Notes under the pieces: model-generated
What the model saw: only the letters and a program-made list of their open reading frames with translations
What the model was told of the DNA's origin: nothing
Database searches by the model: none
Position numbers and translations under genes: made by a program
Shown: positions 42,226 through 49,730 of the stretch, in pieces
Layout: every line of letters starts with the position of its first letter
Numbering within the stretch: the stretch's first letter is position 1
Assembly: GCF_001514205.1 (NCBI RefSeq)
Contig: NZ_KQ948769.1
Location: forward strand, 27,455-91,454
Reading direction: 5' to 3'
Source: Streptomyces griseoruber
GTDB taxonomy: Bacteria > Actinomycetota > Actinomycetes > Streptomycetales > Streptomycetaceae
Length of the DNA stretch: 64,000 nt

Positions 42226-42692
42226 CCTCCCTCGCCGGCCCCCGGACCCGGCGGTGCCATCGGTGCCGCCTCCCCGGTCCACACCCGGTGCAGATGCCGG
42301 ATCGCCGCGATGTCGGCGTGGTCCTTCGGCCGGTCGGCGGCGAGCTTCCAGCGCAGCACGTCACCCAGCCGCATGAACGGCACCCCGTCGATGACGTCGG
42401 CGTCGTCGACGAGCCGGTCCGTCGACCAGCCCGGCGTCCACCGGTCCATGATCTCGATCGACGCGGTGGGATGGACCACCCGCAGCCCGTACCCCGAGAC
42501 CGTCGGTCCGGGCGGGCCCAGGGCGAGGGCCCGCTGCCAGGCCGCGCCCCGCGCGAGCACGTCGAGGTCTCCCATCCGCGCCCGCAGTCCACGGACGTAG
42601 AGGGCTGCGGACCCGCAGACCACGTACTCGCCGCGCGGCAGCCGCAGGGCGGCCAGGGCGGCGAACAGACCGTCGGCATCGCTCAGGAGCAA
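42219..42692 (-). CDS. Nucleotidyltransferase-like hypothetical protein
   Basis: A 157-residue protein resembling the minimal nucleotidyltransferase fold of AbiEii-like proteins: EYVVCGSAALYVRGLRARMGDLDVLARG provides a G(S)-x-D-x-D-like motif, although the first of the usual aspartate pair is weakly placed. TTG 42692 has AAGGAGG four bases upstream. No AbiEi-type antitoxin is adjacent. It sits divergent from a LacI regulator and overlaps the mec stop. Function unknown. Confidence 0.65.
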   Translation of the reverse strand: MLLSDADGLFAALAALRLPRGEYVVCGSAALYVRGLRARMGDLDVLARGAAWQRALALGPPGPTVSGYGLRVVHPTASIEIMDRWTPGWSTDRLVDDADVIDGVPFMRLGDVLRWKLAADRPKDHADIAAIRHLHRVWTGEAAPMAPPGPGAGEGGQ

Positions 42693-42784
42693 GGGTCCTC
42701 CTTCGAAAAGAACGCGGGGACGGGCTTCACCACCGTTACCGTTTCCGCCAGGAGACCCTTCAATTCGCGCTCACGGAGACGGTG

Positions 42785-43807
42785 TTGACCCAGCGGACGA
42801 ACGCAAGGCGCCCCACGCTCGAAGACGTCGCACGGCGGGCCGGGGTGTCGCGGTCCACCGTGTCGCGGGTGGTGAACGGGGAGGCCCGGGTGAGCGCCGA
42901 GGTGATCGCGCGGGTCAGGGGGGTGATCGCCGACCTGGGGTACGTCCCCAACCAGGCCGCCCGCCAGCTGGTCACCCGCCGCACCGACGCCGTCGCGGTC
43001 GTCGCCACCCCGCCCGAGGGCCGGCTCTTCCTCGACCCCTTCTTCGACCTCCTCCTGCGCGGGGTGCGCCGCGAGCTCGCCGAGCACGGCGCCCAGGCCG
43101 TCCTGCTGTTCGTGGAGGAACCGGACGACCACGCGCGCGTGGCCGCCTATCTCGCCGGCGGCCATGTCGACGGCGCCGTGCTGTTCTCGCTGCGCCCCGG
43201 CGACCGGCTCCACACGATGATGGACCCGCTCGACATCCCCGCCGTCTTCGGCGGCCGCCCCCTGCTGCGCGAGGGCGCCACCGTCCCCGGGCACGCGTAC
43301 GTCGACGGCGACAACCGCGGGGGAGCCCGCCTGGCCGTCCGGCACCTCGCCGGCCTCGGGCGCCGCCGTATCGCGACCGTCGCCGGCCCCTACGACCAGG
43401 AGACCTCCGCCGCCGACCGGCTGGCCGGCTACCGGGACGTCCTGCCCGACGCCCCGCCCGACCTCGTACAGAAGGCCGACTACAGCCGGGAGGGCGGCGC
43501 CGGGGCGATGGCGGCGCTGCTGGACCGCCGGCCCGATCTGGACGCCGTCTTCGTCGCCTCCGACTTCATGGCCTCGGGAGCCCTGCAGACCCTGCGCGAG
43601 CGCGGGCGGCGGGTGCCGGAGGACGTGGCCGTGGTCGGCTTCGACGATCTGACGTCCATCGCCGAGACCACCGACCCGCCGCTGACCACCGTCCACCAGG
43701 ACGTGCTCGAGATGGGCCGCCTCATGGCCCGGCTGCTGTTCGAGCACACCGGCCCGGAGGCGTCGGTCGTGGTGCCGACCCGGCTGGTCCGCCGCCGCTC
43801 CGCCTGA
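42785..43807 (+). CDS. LacI-family transcriptional regulator
   Basis: A 340-residue repressor. The helix-turn-helix is at the N-terminus (PTLEDVARRAGVSRSTVSRVVNGEARVSAEV) with the hinge GYVPNQAARQL, and the sugar-binding-protein-like core ends VVVPTRLVRRRSA. TTG 42785 has GGAG seven bases upstream; GTG 42782 is equally in frame. No transporter or catabolic gene is adjacent, so the effector sugar is unknown. Confidence 0.92.
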   Translation: MTQRTNARRPTLEDVARRAGVSRSTVSRVVNGEARVSAEVIARVRGVIADLGYVPNQAARQLVTRRTDAVAVVATPPEGRLFLDPFFDLLLRGVRRELAEHGAQAVLLFVEEPDDHARVAAYLAGGHVDGAVLFSLRPGDRLHTMMDPLDIPAVFGGRPLLREGATVPGHAYVDGDNRGGARLAVRHLAGLGRRRIATVAGPYDQETSAADRLAGYRDVLPDAPPDLVQKADYSREGGAGAMAALLDRRPDLDAVFVASDFMASGALQTLRERGRRVPEDVAVVGFDDLTSIAETTDPPLTTVHQDVLEMGRLMARLLFEHTGPEASVVVPTRLVRRRSA

Positions 43808-43913
43808 CCGGAGCCGCTCCCGGAGCCCGCCCGGTCTCACTCACCGGCCCGATTCCGTCCATCATGTGGGATCACATTCCGGAAGCCGGGACGGGAATCG
43901 ATACGATGAGCCC

Positions 43914-44009
43914 ATGGTTCTGAACGACGTGAGCGAGAAGACGCCGGGCGTACTGCTCGTGGCGCGGCTGCACGTCGACCTGTGCAGGCTGGCCAGCGCC
44001 ATCTGTTGA
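43914..44009 (+). CDS. Cysteine leader peptide upstream of cysO-cysM
   Basis: A 31-residue leaderless ORF (MVLNDVSEKTPGVLLVARL...HVDLCRLASAIC) with a cysteine at position 24 and a cysteine as its last residue. TACGAT lies six bases before the ATG, so transcription starts at the A. Streptomyces has a family of such leaders ending RLASAIC in front of sulfur genes (from memory), and cysteine-rich leader peptides attenuate cysteine operons in mycobacteria (established). About 100 bases separate it from cysO. Confidence 0.85.
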   Translation: MVLNDVSEKTPGVLLVARLHVDLCRLASAIC

Positions 44010-44110
44010 CGCGGACGCCTGCCGCCGTACGGCCGTGAGCCGCGGCGATGTCCTCACCACGCACGTATCCCGCGCAGCCCACACCTTCCTTCCGACAGGA
44101 GCCCTGAGCC

Positions 44111-44389
44111 ATGGCCATCGAGGTCCGCATCCCCACCATCCTCCGCCAGTACACCGACGGTCAGAAGGCGGTGGAGGGCAGCGGTGACACCCTCGCCGAC
44201 CTCTTCAACGACCTCGAGACCCGGCACGCGGGCATCCACGCCCGGATCGTGGACGAGGGCAAGCTGCGCCGCTTCGTCAACGTCTACCTGAACGACGAGG
44301 ACGTTCGCTTCGTCGACGGCATCAACACCAAGCTGTCCGACGGCGACACCGTGACGATCCTGCCGGCCGTGGCCGGCGGCATGGCCTAG
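44111..44389 (+). CDS. cysO: CysO-type sulfur carrier protein (ThiS/MoaD fold)
   Basis: A 92-residue ubiquitin-like sulfur carrier (MAIEVRIPTILRQYTDGQK, then LNDEDVRFVDGINTKLSDGDTVTILPAVAGG). In this pathway the C-terminal Gly-Gly becomes a thiocarboxylate that CysM uses to make cysteine. Here the Gly-Gly pair (residues 89-90) is followed by Met-Ala, so two residues must be cut off before activation. A JAMM protease (mec) that could do this is 1.9 kb upstream. AGGAG precedes ATG 44111. The cysM gene follows 15 bases downstream. Confidence 0.93.
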   Translation: MAIEVRIPTILRQYTDGQKAVEGSGDTLADLFNDLETRHAGIHARIVDEGKLRRFVNVYLNDEDVRFVDGINTKLSDGDTVTILPAVAGGMA

Positions 44390-44404
44390 GCCGGCAGAAC
44401 CGGC

Positions 44405-45355
44405 ATGCGTTACGACTCCCCGCTGGCCGCGGTGGGCAACACCCCTCTGGTGCGCCTGCCGCGGCTGTCGCCGTCCGCCGACGTCCGCATCTGGGCCAAG
44501 CTGGAGGACCGCAACCCCACCGGCTCGGTCAAGGACCGCCCCGCCCTGCACATGGTCGAGCAGGCGGAGAAGGACGGCCGGCTCACCCCCGGCTGCACCA
44601 TCCTGGAGCCGACGAGCGGCAACACCGGCATCTCCCTCGCCATGGCGGCCAAGCTCAAGGGCTACCGCATCGTGTGCGTGATGCCCGAGAACACCTCGCA
44701 GGAGCGCCGGGACCTGCTCGCGATGTGGGGCGCCGAGATCATCTCCTCCCCGGCCGCGGGCGGTTCCAACACCGCCGTGCGCGTCGCCAAGGAGCTGGCC
44801 GCCGAGCACCCCGACTGGGTGATGCTCTACCAGTACGGCAACCCGGACAACGCCGGCGCCCACTACGCGACGACCGGCCCGGAGATCCTCGCCGACCTGC
44901 CCTCCGTCACCCACTTCGTGGCGGGCCTCGGCACCACCGGCACCCTGATGGGCGTCGGCCGTTATCTGCGCGAGCACAAGCCGGACGTGCGGATCGTCGC
45001 CGCCGAACCGCGCTACGACGACCTGGTGTACGGCCTGCGCAACCTCGACGAGGGCTTCGTGCCGGAGCTGTACGACGCCTCCGTCCTCACCACCCGTTTC
45101 TCGGTCGGCTCGGCGGACGCCGTGATCCGCACCCGTGAACTCCTCCAGCAGGAGGGCATCTTCGCCGGCGTCTCCACGGGCGCCTCGCTGCACGCCGCGA
45201 TCGGCGTCGGGAAGAAGGCCGTCAAGGCGGGGGAGAGCGCGGACATCGTGTTCGTCGTCGCGGACGGCGGCTGGAAGTACCTCTCCACCGGTGTCTACAC
45301 GGCGGCCACCACCGAGGAGGCCATCGCGACGCTCCAGGGTCAGCTCTGGGCATAG
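44405..45355 (+). CDS. cysM: Cysteine synthase CysM
   Basis: A 316-residue PLP enzyme that makes CysO-bound cysteine from O-phosphoserine (or O-acetylserine) and thiocarboxylated CysO. The PLP lysine is Lys43 in NPTGSVKDRP. The PTSGNTGIS loop and the C-terminal SVGSADAVI/GVSTGASLHAAI regions are conserved. It is in one operon with cysO (15-base gap). A strong terminator lies 30 bases behind the stop. The CysM rather than CysK call rests on the operon context. Confidence 0.93.
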   Translation: MRYDSPLAAVGNTPLVRLPRLSPSADVRIWAKLEDRNPTGSVKDRPALHMVEQAEKDGRLTPGCTILEPTSGNTGISLAMAAKLKGYRIVCVMPENTSQERRDLLAMWGAEIISSPAAGGSNTAVRVAKELAAEHPDWVMLYQYGNPDNAGAHYATTGPEILADLPSVTHFVAGLGTTGTLMGVGRYLREHKPDVRIVAAEPRYDDLVYGLRNLDEGFVPELYDASVLTTRFSVGSADAVIRTRELLQQEGIFAGVSTGASLHAAIGVGKKAVKAGESADIVFVVADGGWKYLSTGVYTAATTEEAIATLQGQLWA

Positions 45356-45385
45356 CGCCGGCATAGGAGTCATCAACCACGCGCC

Positions 45386-45407
45386 AGCCCCCTCCTATGA
45401 GGGGGCT
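45386..45407 (+). terminator. Terminator of the cysO-cysM operon
   Basis: AGCCCCCTC/GAGGGGGCT, a perfect 9-bp stem with a CTAT loop, followed by AAAC. Confidence 0.85.
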
Positions 45408-45602
45408 AAACGCTGCCTATGGGGCGGCAAAGAACGCCCGGGGGTACTGCCGGTAACCGGGCCGACGGGGCTACGTTCTGCGCGCAGCCCCACCTTGTCC
45501 CTCGAAGTGTCATGCTCATGACCGCGCCTCCATCCGCCGCTACGCGCGTCACGTGCCTGCACCCCACTGAGAGAACCCCACTCCCGATGGAGGCAGTAAC
45601 CC

Positions 45603-47660
45603 ATGCGTGAGTCACGCCTGCGAAGACTCCTGAGCATCGCCGTCCCCGCGCTCACCCTCACCGTCGCCGGACTCCTGGCGGCCCCCGCGGCCGACGCCCG
45701 GCCCACGGCCGCCACCACGGCGCACACCTCCCGCACCACCCAGAACGCCCACGCCCTCACCGCCCCCGACCGCCAGACCTTCCACTCCACCGGCAAGGCC
45801 GGCCAGAAGGTCCCCACCACCCACCTGTGCTCGGACCCGGCCCCCGGCCACGCCGCCTGCTTCGCCCAGCGCCGCACCGACATCAAGCAGCGCCTCGCCA
45901 CCGCCCTCGCCGCCGCGGCCGCCGCGCCCTCCGGCCTCAGCCCCGCCAACCTGCACAGCGCCTACAACCTGCCCTCGACCGGCGGCTCCGGACTGACCGT
46001 CGCCGTCGTCGACGCCTTCAACGACCCCAACGCCGAGTCCGACCTCGCCACCTACCGCTCCACCTACGGCCTGTCCGCCTGCACCAAGGCCAACGGCTGC
46101 TTCAAGCAGGTCAGCCAGACCGGCTCCACCACCTCACTGCCCACCAACGACAGCGGCTGGGCCGGCGAGGAGGCGCTCGACATCGACATGGTCAGCGCCG
46201 TCTGCCCCAACTGCAACATCACCCTCGTCGAAGCGAACTCCGCCACCGACTCCGACCTCGGCACCGCCGAGAACGAGGCCGTCGCCCTCGGCGCCAAGTT
46301 CGTCTCCAACAGCTGGGGCGGCGACGAGTCCTCCGCCCAGACCGGCGAGGACACCTCCTACTTCAAGCACCCCGGCGTCGCCATCACGGTGAGCGCCGGC
46401 GACTCCGGCTACGGCGCCGAGTACCCCGCCACCTCCCAGTACGTCACCGCCGTCGGCGGCACCGCCCTGTCCACCTCCTCCAACTCCCGCGGCTGGACCG
46501 AGTCCGTGTGGAAGACCTCCAGCACCGAGGGCACCGGCTCCGGCTGCTCCGCGTACGACGCCAAGCCGAGCTGGCAGACCGACACCGGCTGCACCAAGCG
46601 CATGGAGTCCGACGTCTCCGCCGTCGCCGACCCGGCCACCGGCGTCGCCGTCTACGACACCTACGGCGGCTCCGGCTGGGCGGTCTACGGCGGCACCAGC
46701 GCCTCCGCCCCGATCATCGCCGGCGTCTACGCCCTCGCGGGCACCCCGGGCTCGGGCGACTACCCGGCGAAGTACCCCTACTCCCACACGGGCAACCTGT
46801 ACGACGTCACCAGCGGCAGCAACGGCTCCTGCTCCACCTCGTACTTCTGCACCGCCACCACCGGCTACGACGGCCCGACCGGCTGGGGCACCCCCAACGG
46901 CACCACCGCCTTCACCGCCGGCACCAGCACCGGCAACACGGTGACCGTCACCAACCCCGGCAGCCAGTCCACCACCACGGGCGGCTCGGTCAGCCTCCAG
47001 ATCAGCGCCACCGACAGCGCGGGCGCCACCCTCACCTACAGCGCGTCCGGCCTGCCCACCGGCCTGTCCATCGGCAGCTCCACCGGCAAGATCTCCGGTA
47101 CGGCGTCCACCGCCGGCACCTACCAGGTCACCGTCACCGCCACCGACTCCACCGGCGCCTCCGGCTCGGCCTCCTTCACCTGGACCGTCGGCTCCTCCGG
47201 CGGCACCTGCACCTCCGCCCAGCTGCTCGGCAACCCCGGCTTCGAGTCCGGCAGCACCACCTGGACCGCCAGCTCCGGCGTCATCACCAACTCCACCAGC
47301 GAGTCCGCCCACGCCGGCTCCTTCTACGCCTGGCTCGACGGCTACGGCTCCTCGCACACCGACACGCTCTCCCAGTCGGTGACCGTCCCGAGCGGCTGCA
47401 AGGCGACCTTCACCTTCTACCTGCACATCGACACCGCCGAGACCTCCACCAGCACGCAGTACGACAAGCTGACCGTCACGGCGGGCTCGACCACCCTGGC
47501 CACCTACTCCAACCTCAACGCCGCCACCGGCTACACCCAGAAGTCCCTCGACCTGTCCGCCTACGCGGGCTCCACGGTCACCCTGAAGTTCAGCGGCGTC
47601 GAGGACTCCAGCCTCCAGACCAGCTTCGTCCTCGACGACACGGCCGTCACCACCAGCTGA
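45603..47660 (+). CDS. Secreted sedolisin-type (S53) protease
   Basis: A 685-residue exported serine-carboxyl protease. After the signal peptide (LLSIAVPALTLTVAGLLAAPAADA) and a propeptide, the catalytic domain holds the Glu-Asp pair in GWAGEEALDIDM (Glu190, with Asp193 or 195), the oxyanion aspartate in SAGDSG (Asp267) and the nucleophile in GGTSASAP (Ser366). A putative Ig-like domain (about 440-535) and a C-terminal beta-sandwich domain follow, possibly for substrate or wall binding. The start is ATG 45603. The 250-base region in front holds the promoter. A tandem repeat begins at its stop codon. Confidence 0.9.
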   Translation: MRESRLRRLLSIAVPALTLTVAGLLAAPAADARPTAATTAHTSRTTQNAHALTAPDRQTFHSTGKAGQKVPTTHLCSDPAPGHAACFAQRRTDIKQRLATALAAAAAAPSGLSPANLHSAYNLPSTGGSGLTVAVVDAFNDPNAESDLATYRSTYGLSACTKANGCFKQVSQTGSTTSLPTNDSGWAGEEALDIDMVSAVCPNCNITLVEANSATDSDLGTAENEAVALGAKFVSNSWGGDESSAQTGEDTSYFKHPGVAITVSAGDSGYGAEYPATSQYVTAVGGTALSTSSNSRGWTESVWKTSSTEGTGSGCSAYDAKPSWQTDTGCTKRMESDVSAVADPATGVAVYDTYGGSGWAVYGGTSASAPIIAGVYALAGTPGSGDYPAKYPYSHTGNLYDVTSGSNGSCSTSYFCTATTGYDGPTGWGTPNGTTAFTAGTSTGNTVTVTNPGSQSTTTGGSVSLQISATDSAGATLTYSASGLPTGLSIGSSTGKISGTASTAGTYQVTVTATDSTGASGSASFTWTVGSSGGTCTSAQLLGNPGFESGSTTWTASSGVITNSTSESAHAGSFYAWLDGYGSSHTDTLSQSVTVPSGCKATFTFYLHIDTAETSTSTQYDKLTVTAGSTTLATYSNLNAATGYTQKSLDLSAYAGSTVTLKFSGVEDSSLQTSFVLDDTAVTTS

Positions 47661-47707
47661 CCCGGACAGACACCCGGACAGACACCCGGACAGACATCCG
47701 GACCGAC
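47660..47707 (+). repeat. Four tandem 12-bp units
   Basis: ACCCGGACAGAC occurs three times and a variant ATCCGGACCGAC once, starting at the last base of the sedolisin stop codon. It precedes the terminator. Confidence 0.9.
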
Positions 47708-47710
47708 ATC

Positions 47711-47745
47711 ACCCGTACGCCCGGCACGGATCCGGGCGTACGGGT
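47711..47745 (+). terminator. Terminator after the sedolisin gene
   Basis: A perfect 14-bp stem (ACCCGTACGCCCGG with its complement) closes a 7-base loop. It sits between the sedolisin gene and the lipoprotein gene. Confidence 0.85.
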
Positions 47746-47776
47746 GGTACGTCGAAGGGGGAGAAAGGAGGCCCCC

Positions 47777-48229
47777 ATGCGCCGTACGACCCGTTCCACG
47801 GCCCTCGCCCTCGTGGTGCTGACGCTCGCCTTCGCCGGCTGCGGCACCGAGAGCGACGGCGCCGCCGCACCCCCGCCCTCCTCGGCGGCCACCGAGGAGG
47901 ACTGCACGTCCACCCCGCCCGCCGAACTCACCGCCGCCGACGACGGCCGCACCTTCTGCCTGACCGTCGGCGGACAGCTCCGACTGAACCTCGACGGCAC
48001 GAAGGAACGCCCCTGGTCGGGCGTCGCCACCACCGGTGACGTGCTGAAACCCACCAACGCCGGGATCGTCGTCCTGCCCGGCGACGCCGTCGCCGCCTAC
48101 GACGCGGTGGCCGCCGGCACCACCCGCCTCAGCGCCTTCCGCCCGCTGTGCGCCGCCCCCACCGGACCGAGCCAGGTCTCCTGCAAGGGCATCCAGGAAT
48201 GGGCGGTCACCGTCCGGGTGACCGAGTGA
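47777..48229 (+). CDS. Small secreted lipoprotein
   Basis: A 150-residue lipoprotein with a typical signal peptide and lipobox (ALALVVLTLAFAGC), acylated on Cys21 or so. The mature part (about 125 residues) has two cysteine pairs and a beta-rich sequence (GRTFCLTVGGQLRLNLDG), without a recognised family. ATG 47777 is preceded by an excellent AAAGGAGG. It lies downstream of the sedolisin terminator and so has its own promoter or read-through. Confidence 0.85.
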   Translation: MRRTTRSTALALVVLTLAFAGCGTESDGAAAPPPSSAATEEDCTSTPPAELTAADDGRTFCLTVGGQLRLNLDGTKERPWSGVATTGDVLKPTNAGIVVLPGDAVAAYDAVAAGTTRLSAFRPLCAAPTGPSQVSCKGIQEWAVTVRVTE

Positions 48230-48244
48230 GACGGGGCGCGCCGC

Positions 48245-48579
48245 TCAGGTCGCCAGATGCCGGACCTGGTCCCACAGCACCGGGTTCATCACCCCCACCC
48301 GGCGCCGGAAGTCCGCCACCGGGACCTGCCGCGGCTCGTCCGTCTCCAGGAAGCTCGGCCGTCCCCGCGCGTCACCGACCGCGCCCGGCGGCAGCGGGAT
48401 CACCCCCGCCCGCCCGTCGCGGTACCTGCTGGTGATCTTCGCGACCGTCACCCGTTCGCCCCGCACCCCCAGCACCAGACATGGCCGGGCCGCCGCCCGC
48501 GCCCCCAGCCGTCCATGAGCGTGGCGACCAGAGCCAGCGGGATCACCGCCGCGAGCGCCGGCCACCAGGACGTGTCCAT
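48245..48579 (-). pseudogene. Truncated, frameshifted PemK/MazF-like gene
   Basis: Reading from ATG 48579, one frame gives a membrane anchor (MDTSWWPALAAVIPLALVATL) and then runs out of frame after GWGRGRRPGHVW. From about 48500 to the stop at 48245 a different frame gives the C-terminal half of a PemK/MazF-type protein: RPCLVLGVRGERVTVAKITS, GVIPLPPGAVGDARGRPSFLETDE and DFRRRVGVMNPVLWDQVRHL. The part expected between them, with the GEIWW-type start of the toxin core, is missing. The junction reads as RPGHVW in one frame and RPCLVL in the other, which suggests deletion through a short homology. The comparison to intact homologues is from memory. Confidence 0.7.
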
Positions 48580-48804
48580 AGGTCGACGTTACCGGCGCGC
48601 GGACGACAATGCGCGCCCCCTGTCGTGCCCCACACACCCCTCGTCCAGCCGAACCGGTGACAGCACAGGTGAGTTCGCCCACAACAGCCCCTGGCGGAGG
48701 AGCGACCCGGGGTTTTGCGCCTTACGCTCGACAAACCGCACGACCCCCGTCGCCCCCTATCCCTCGAATCACTTTCATATCCCGCCAGCGGAGGTTTCTG
48801 CTTT

Positions 48805-49557
48805 ATGAAGCTCACCGTCGTCGGCTGCTCGGGGTCGTTCCCGTCCGCGGAATCGGCCTGCTCGAGCTACCTCGTCGAGGCCGACGGCTACAGGCTGCTT
48901 CTCGACATGGGCAACGGCGCCCTCGGCGAGCTGCAGCGCCACTGCGGTCTCTACGACCTCGACGCGATCTTCCTGAGCCATCTGCACGCCGACCACTGCA
49001 TCGACATGTGCGCCTATTTCGTCGCGCGCTACTACCGCCACGACGGCGGGCGCTGCGACCCCATCCCGGTCTACGGCCCCGAAGGCACCGAACACCGCCT
49101 GACCACGGCCTACGCCGACACCCCCTCCGCCTCCTCGATGAGCGAGGTCTTCGACTTCCACACGGTCAAGCCGTCCACCTTCGACATCGGCCCGTTCACC
49201 GTGCACACCGAACGCGTGGCCCACCCCGTCGAGGCGTACGGCATCCGCGTCGAGTACGGCGGCCGGTCGCTGACCTACTCCGGCGACACCGGCCTCAGCC
49301 CGGCCCTGGAGGAACTCGCCCGCGACAGCGACCTCTTCCTGTGCGAGGCCGCCTTCACGCACGGCAAGGAGAACATCCCCGACCTCCACCTCAACGGCCG
49401 CGAGGCCGGCGAGACGGCGGCCCGGGCCGGTGCGAGACGCCTCGTACTGACCCACATCCCCCCGTGGACCGACCCCCAGGTCAACCTCGCCGACGCCCGC
49501 GCGGTCTACGACGGCCCGGTGGAACTGGCGGCACCGAGGGTGTCGTACGAGATCTAG
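48805..49557 (+). CDS. Metallo-beta-lactamase-fold hydrolase (RNase Z-like)
   Basis: A 250-residue MBL-fold protein. The metal motif HxHxDH is complete at residues 59-64 (SHLHADHCID), with further ligands in VAHPVEAYG, SGDTG and a terminal THIPPW. The overall layout is that of the small RNase Z/ElaC or cAMP-phosphodiesterase-like hydrolases. ATG 48805 has GGAGG upstream and opens with the typical KLTVVGCSGSFPS strand. The stop codon lies inside a long inverted repeat. Confidence 0.9.
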   Translation: MKLTVVGCSGSFPSAESACSSYLVEADGYRLLLDMGNGALGELQRHCGLYDLDAIFLSHLHADHCIDMCAYFVARYYRHDGGRCDPIPVYGPEGTEHRLTTAYADTPSASSMSEVFDFHTVKPSTFDIGPFTVHTERVAHPVEAYGIRVEYGGRSLTYSGDTGLSPALEELARDSDLFLCEAAFTHGKENIPDLHLNGREAGETAARAGARRLVLTHIPPWTDPQVNLADARAVYDGPVELAAPRVSYEI

Positions 49558-49618
49558 TGCCGCGGCAGGCAACGTTTGCCCGTCAAGGAGCGGCGTCCGT
49601 TGCCTGCCGCGGCACTAG
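49554..49618. repeat. 21-bp perfect inverted repeat with 23-base loop (REP-like)
   Basis: CTAGTGCCGCGGCAGGCAACG (49554-49574) recurs inverted at 49598-49618. The left arm includes the stop codon of the MBL gene. The whole 65-base unit, including the loop with CCCGTCAAGGAGCGGCG, looks like a mobile palindromic repeat rather than an ordinary terminator. I believe similar units recur in other Streptomyces genomes, but this is memory only. Confidence 0.8.
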
Positions 49619-49668
49619 ACCCCTGCCGACAGCGACGCCGTACGAGGTTCAGGCGCACGGCGTCGAAG

Positions 49669-49700
49669 AAGGCCCCGGAGCACACTGCTCCGGGGCCTTT
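49669..49700. terminator. Terminator between MBL gene and nagE2
   Basis: A perfect 14-bp stem, AAGGCCCCGGAGCA with its complement, loop CAC, then TTT. Its near-symmetry (AA...TTT) means it can work for the MBL gene and for nagE2 on the reverse strand. Confidence 0.9.
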
Positions 49701-49730
49701 CTGCGGGCCTTCTTCCGTGGGGCGACGGCG

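Noticed and set aside
43837..44154. Reverse ORF over the cysteine leader region
   Set aside because: It runs opposite the leader peptide and cysO start and lacks codon bias and similarity.
46134..47426. A long reverse Gly/Ala-rich frame opposite the sedolisin gene
   Set aside because: Shadow of the Thr/Ser/Gly-rich protease sequence; no start signal or motif.
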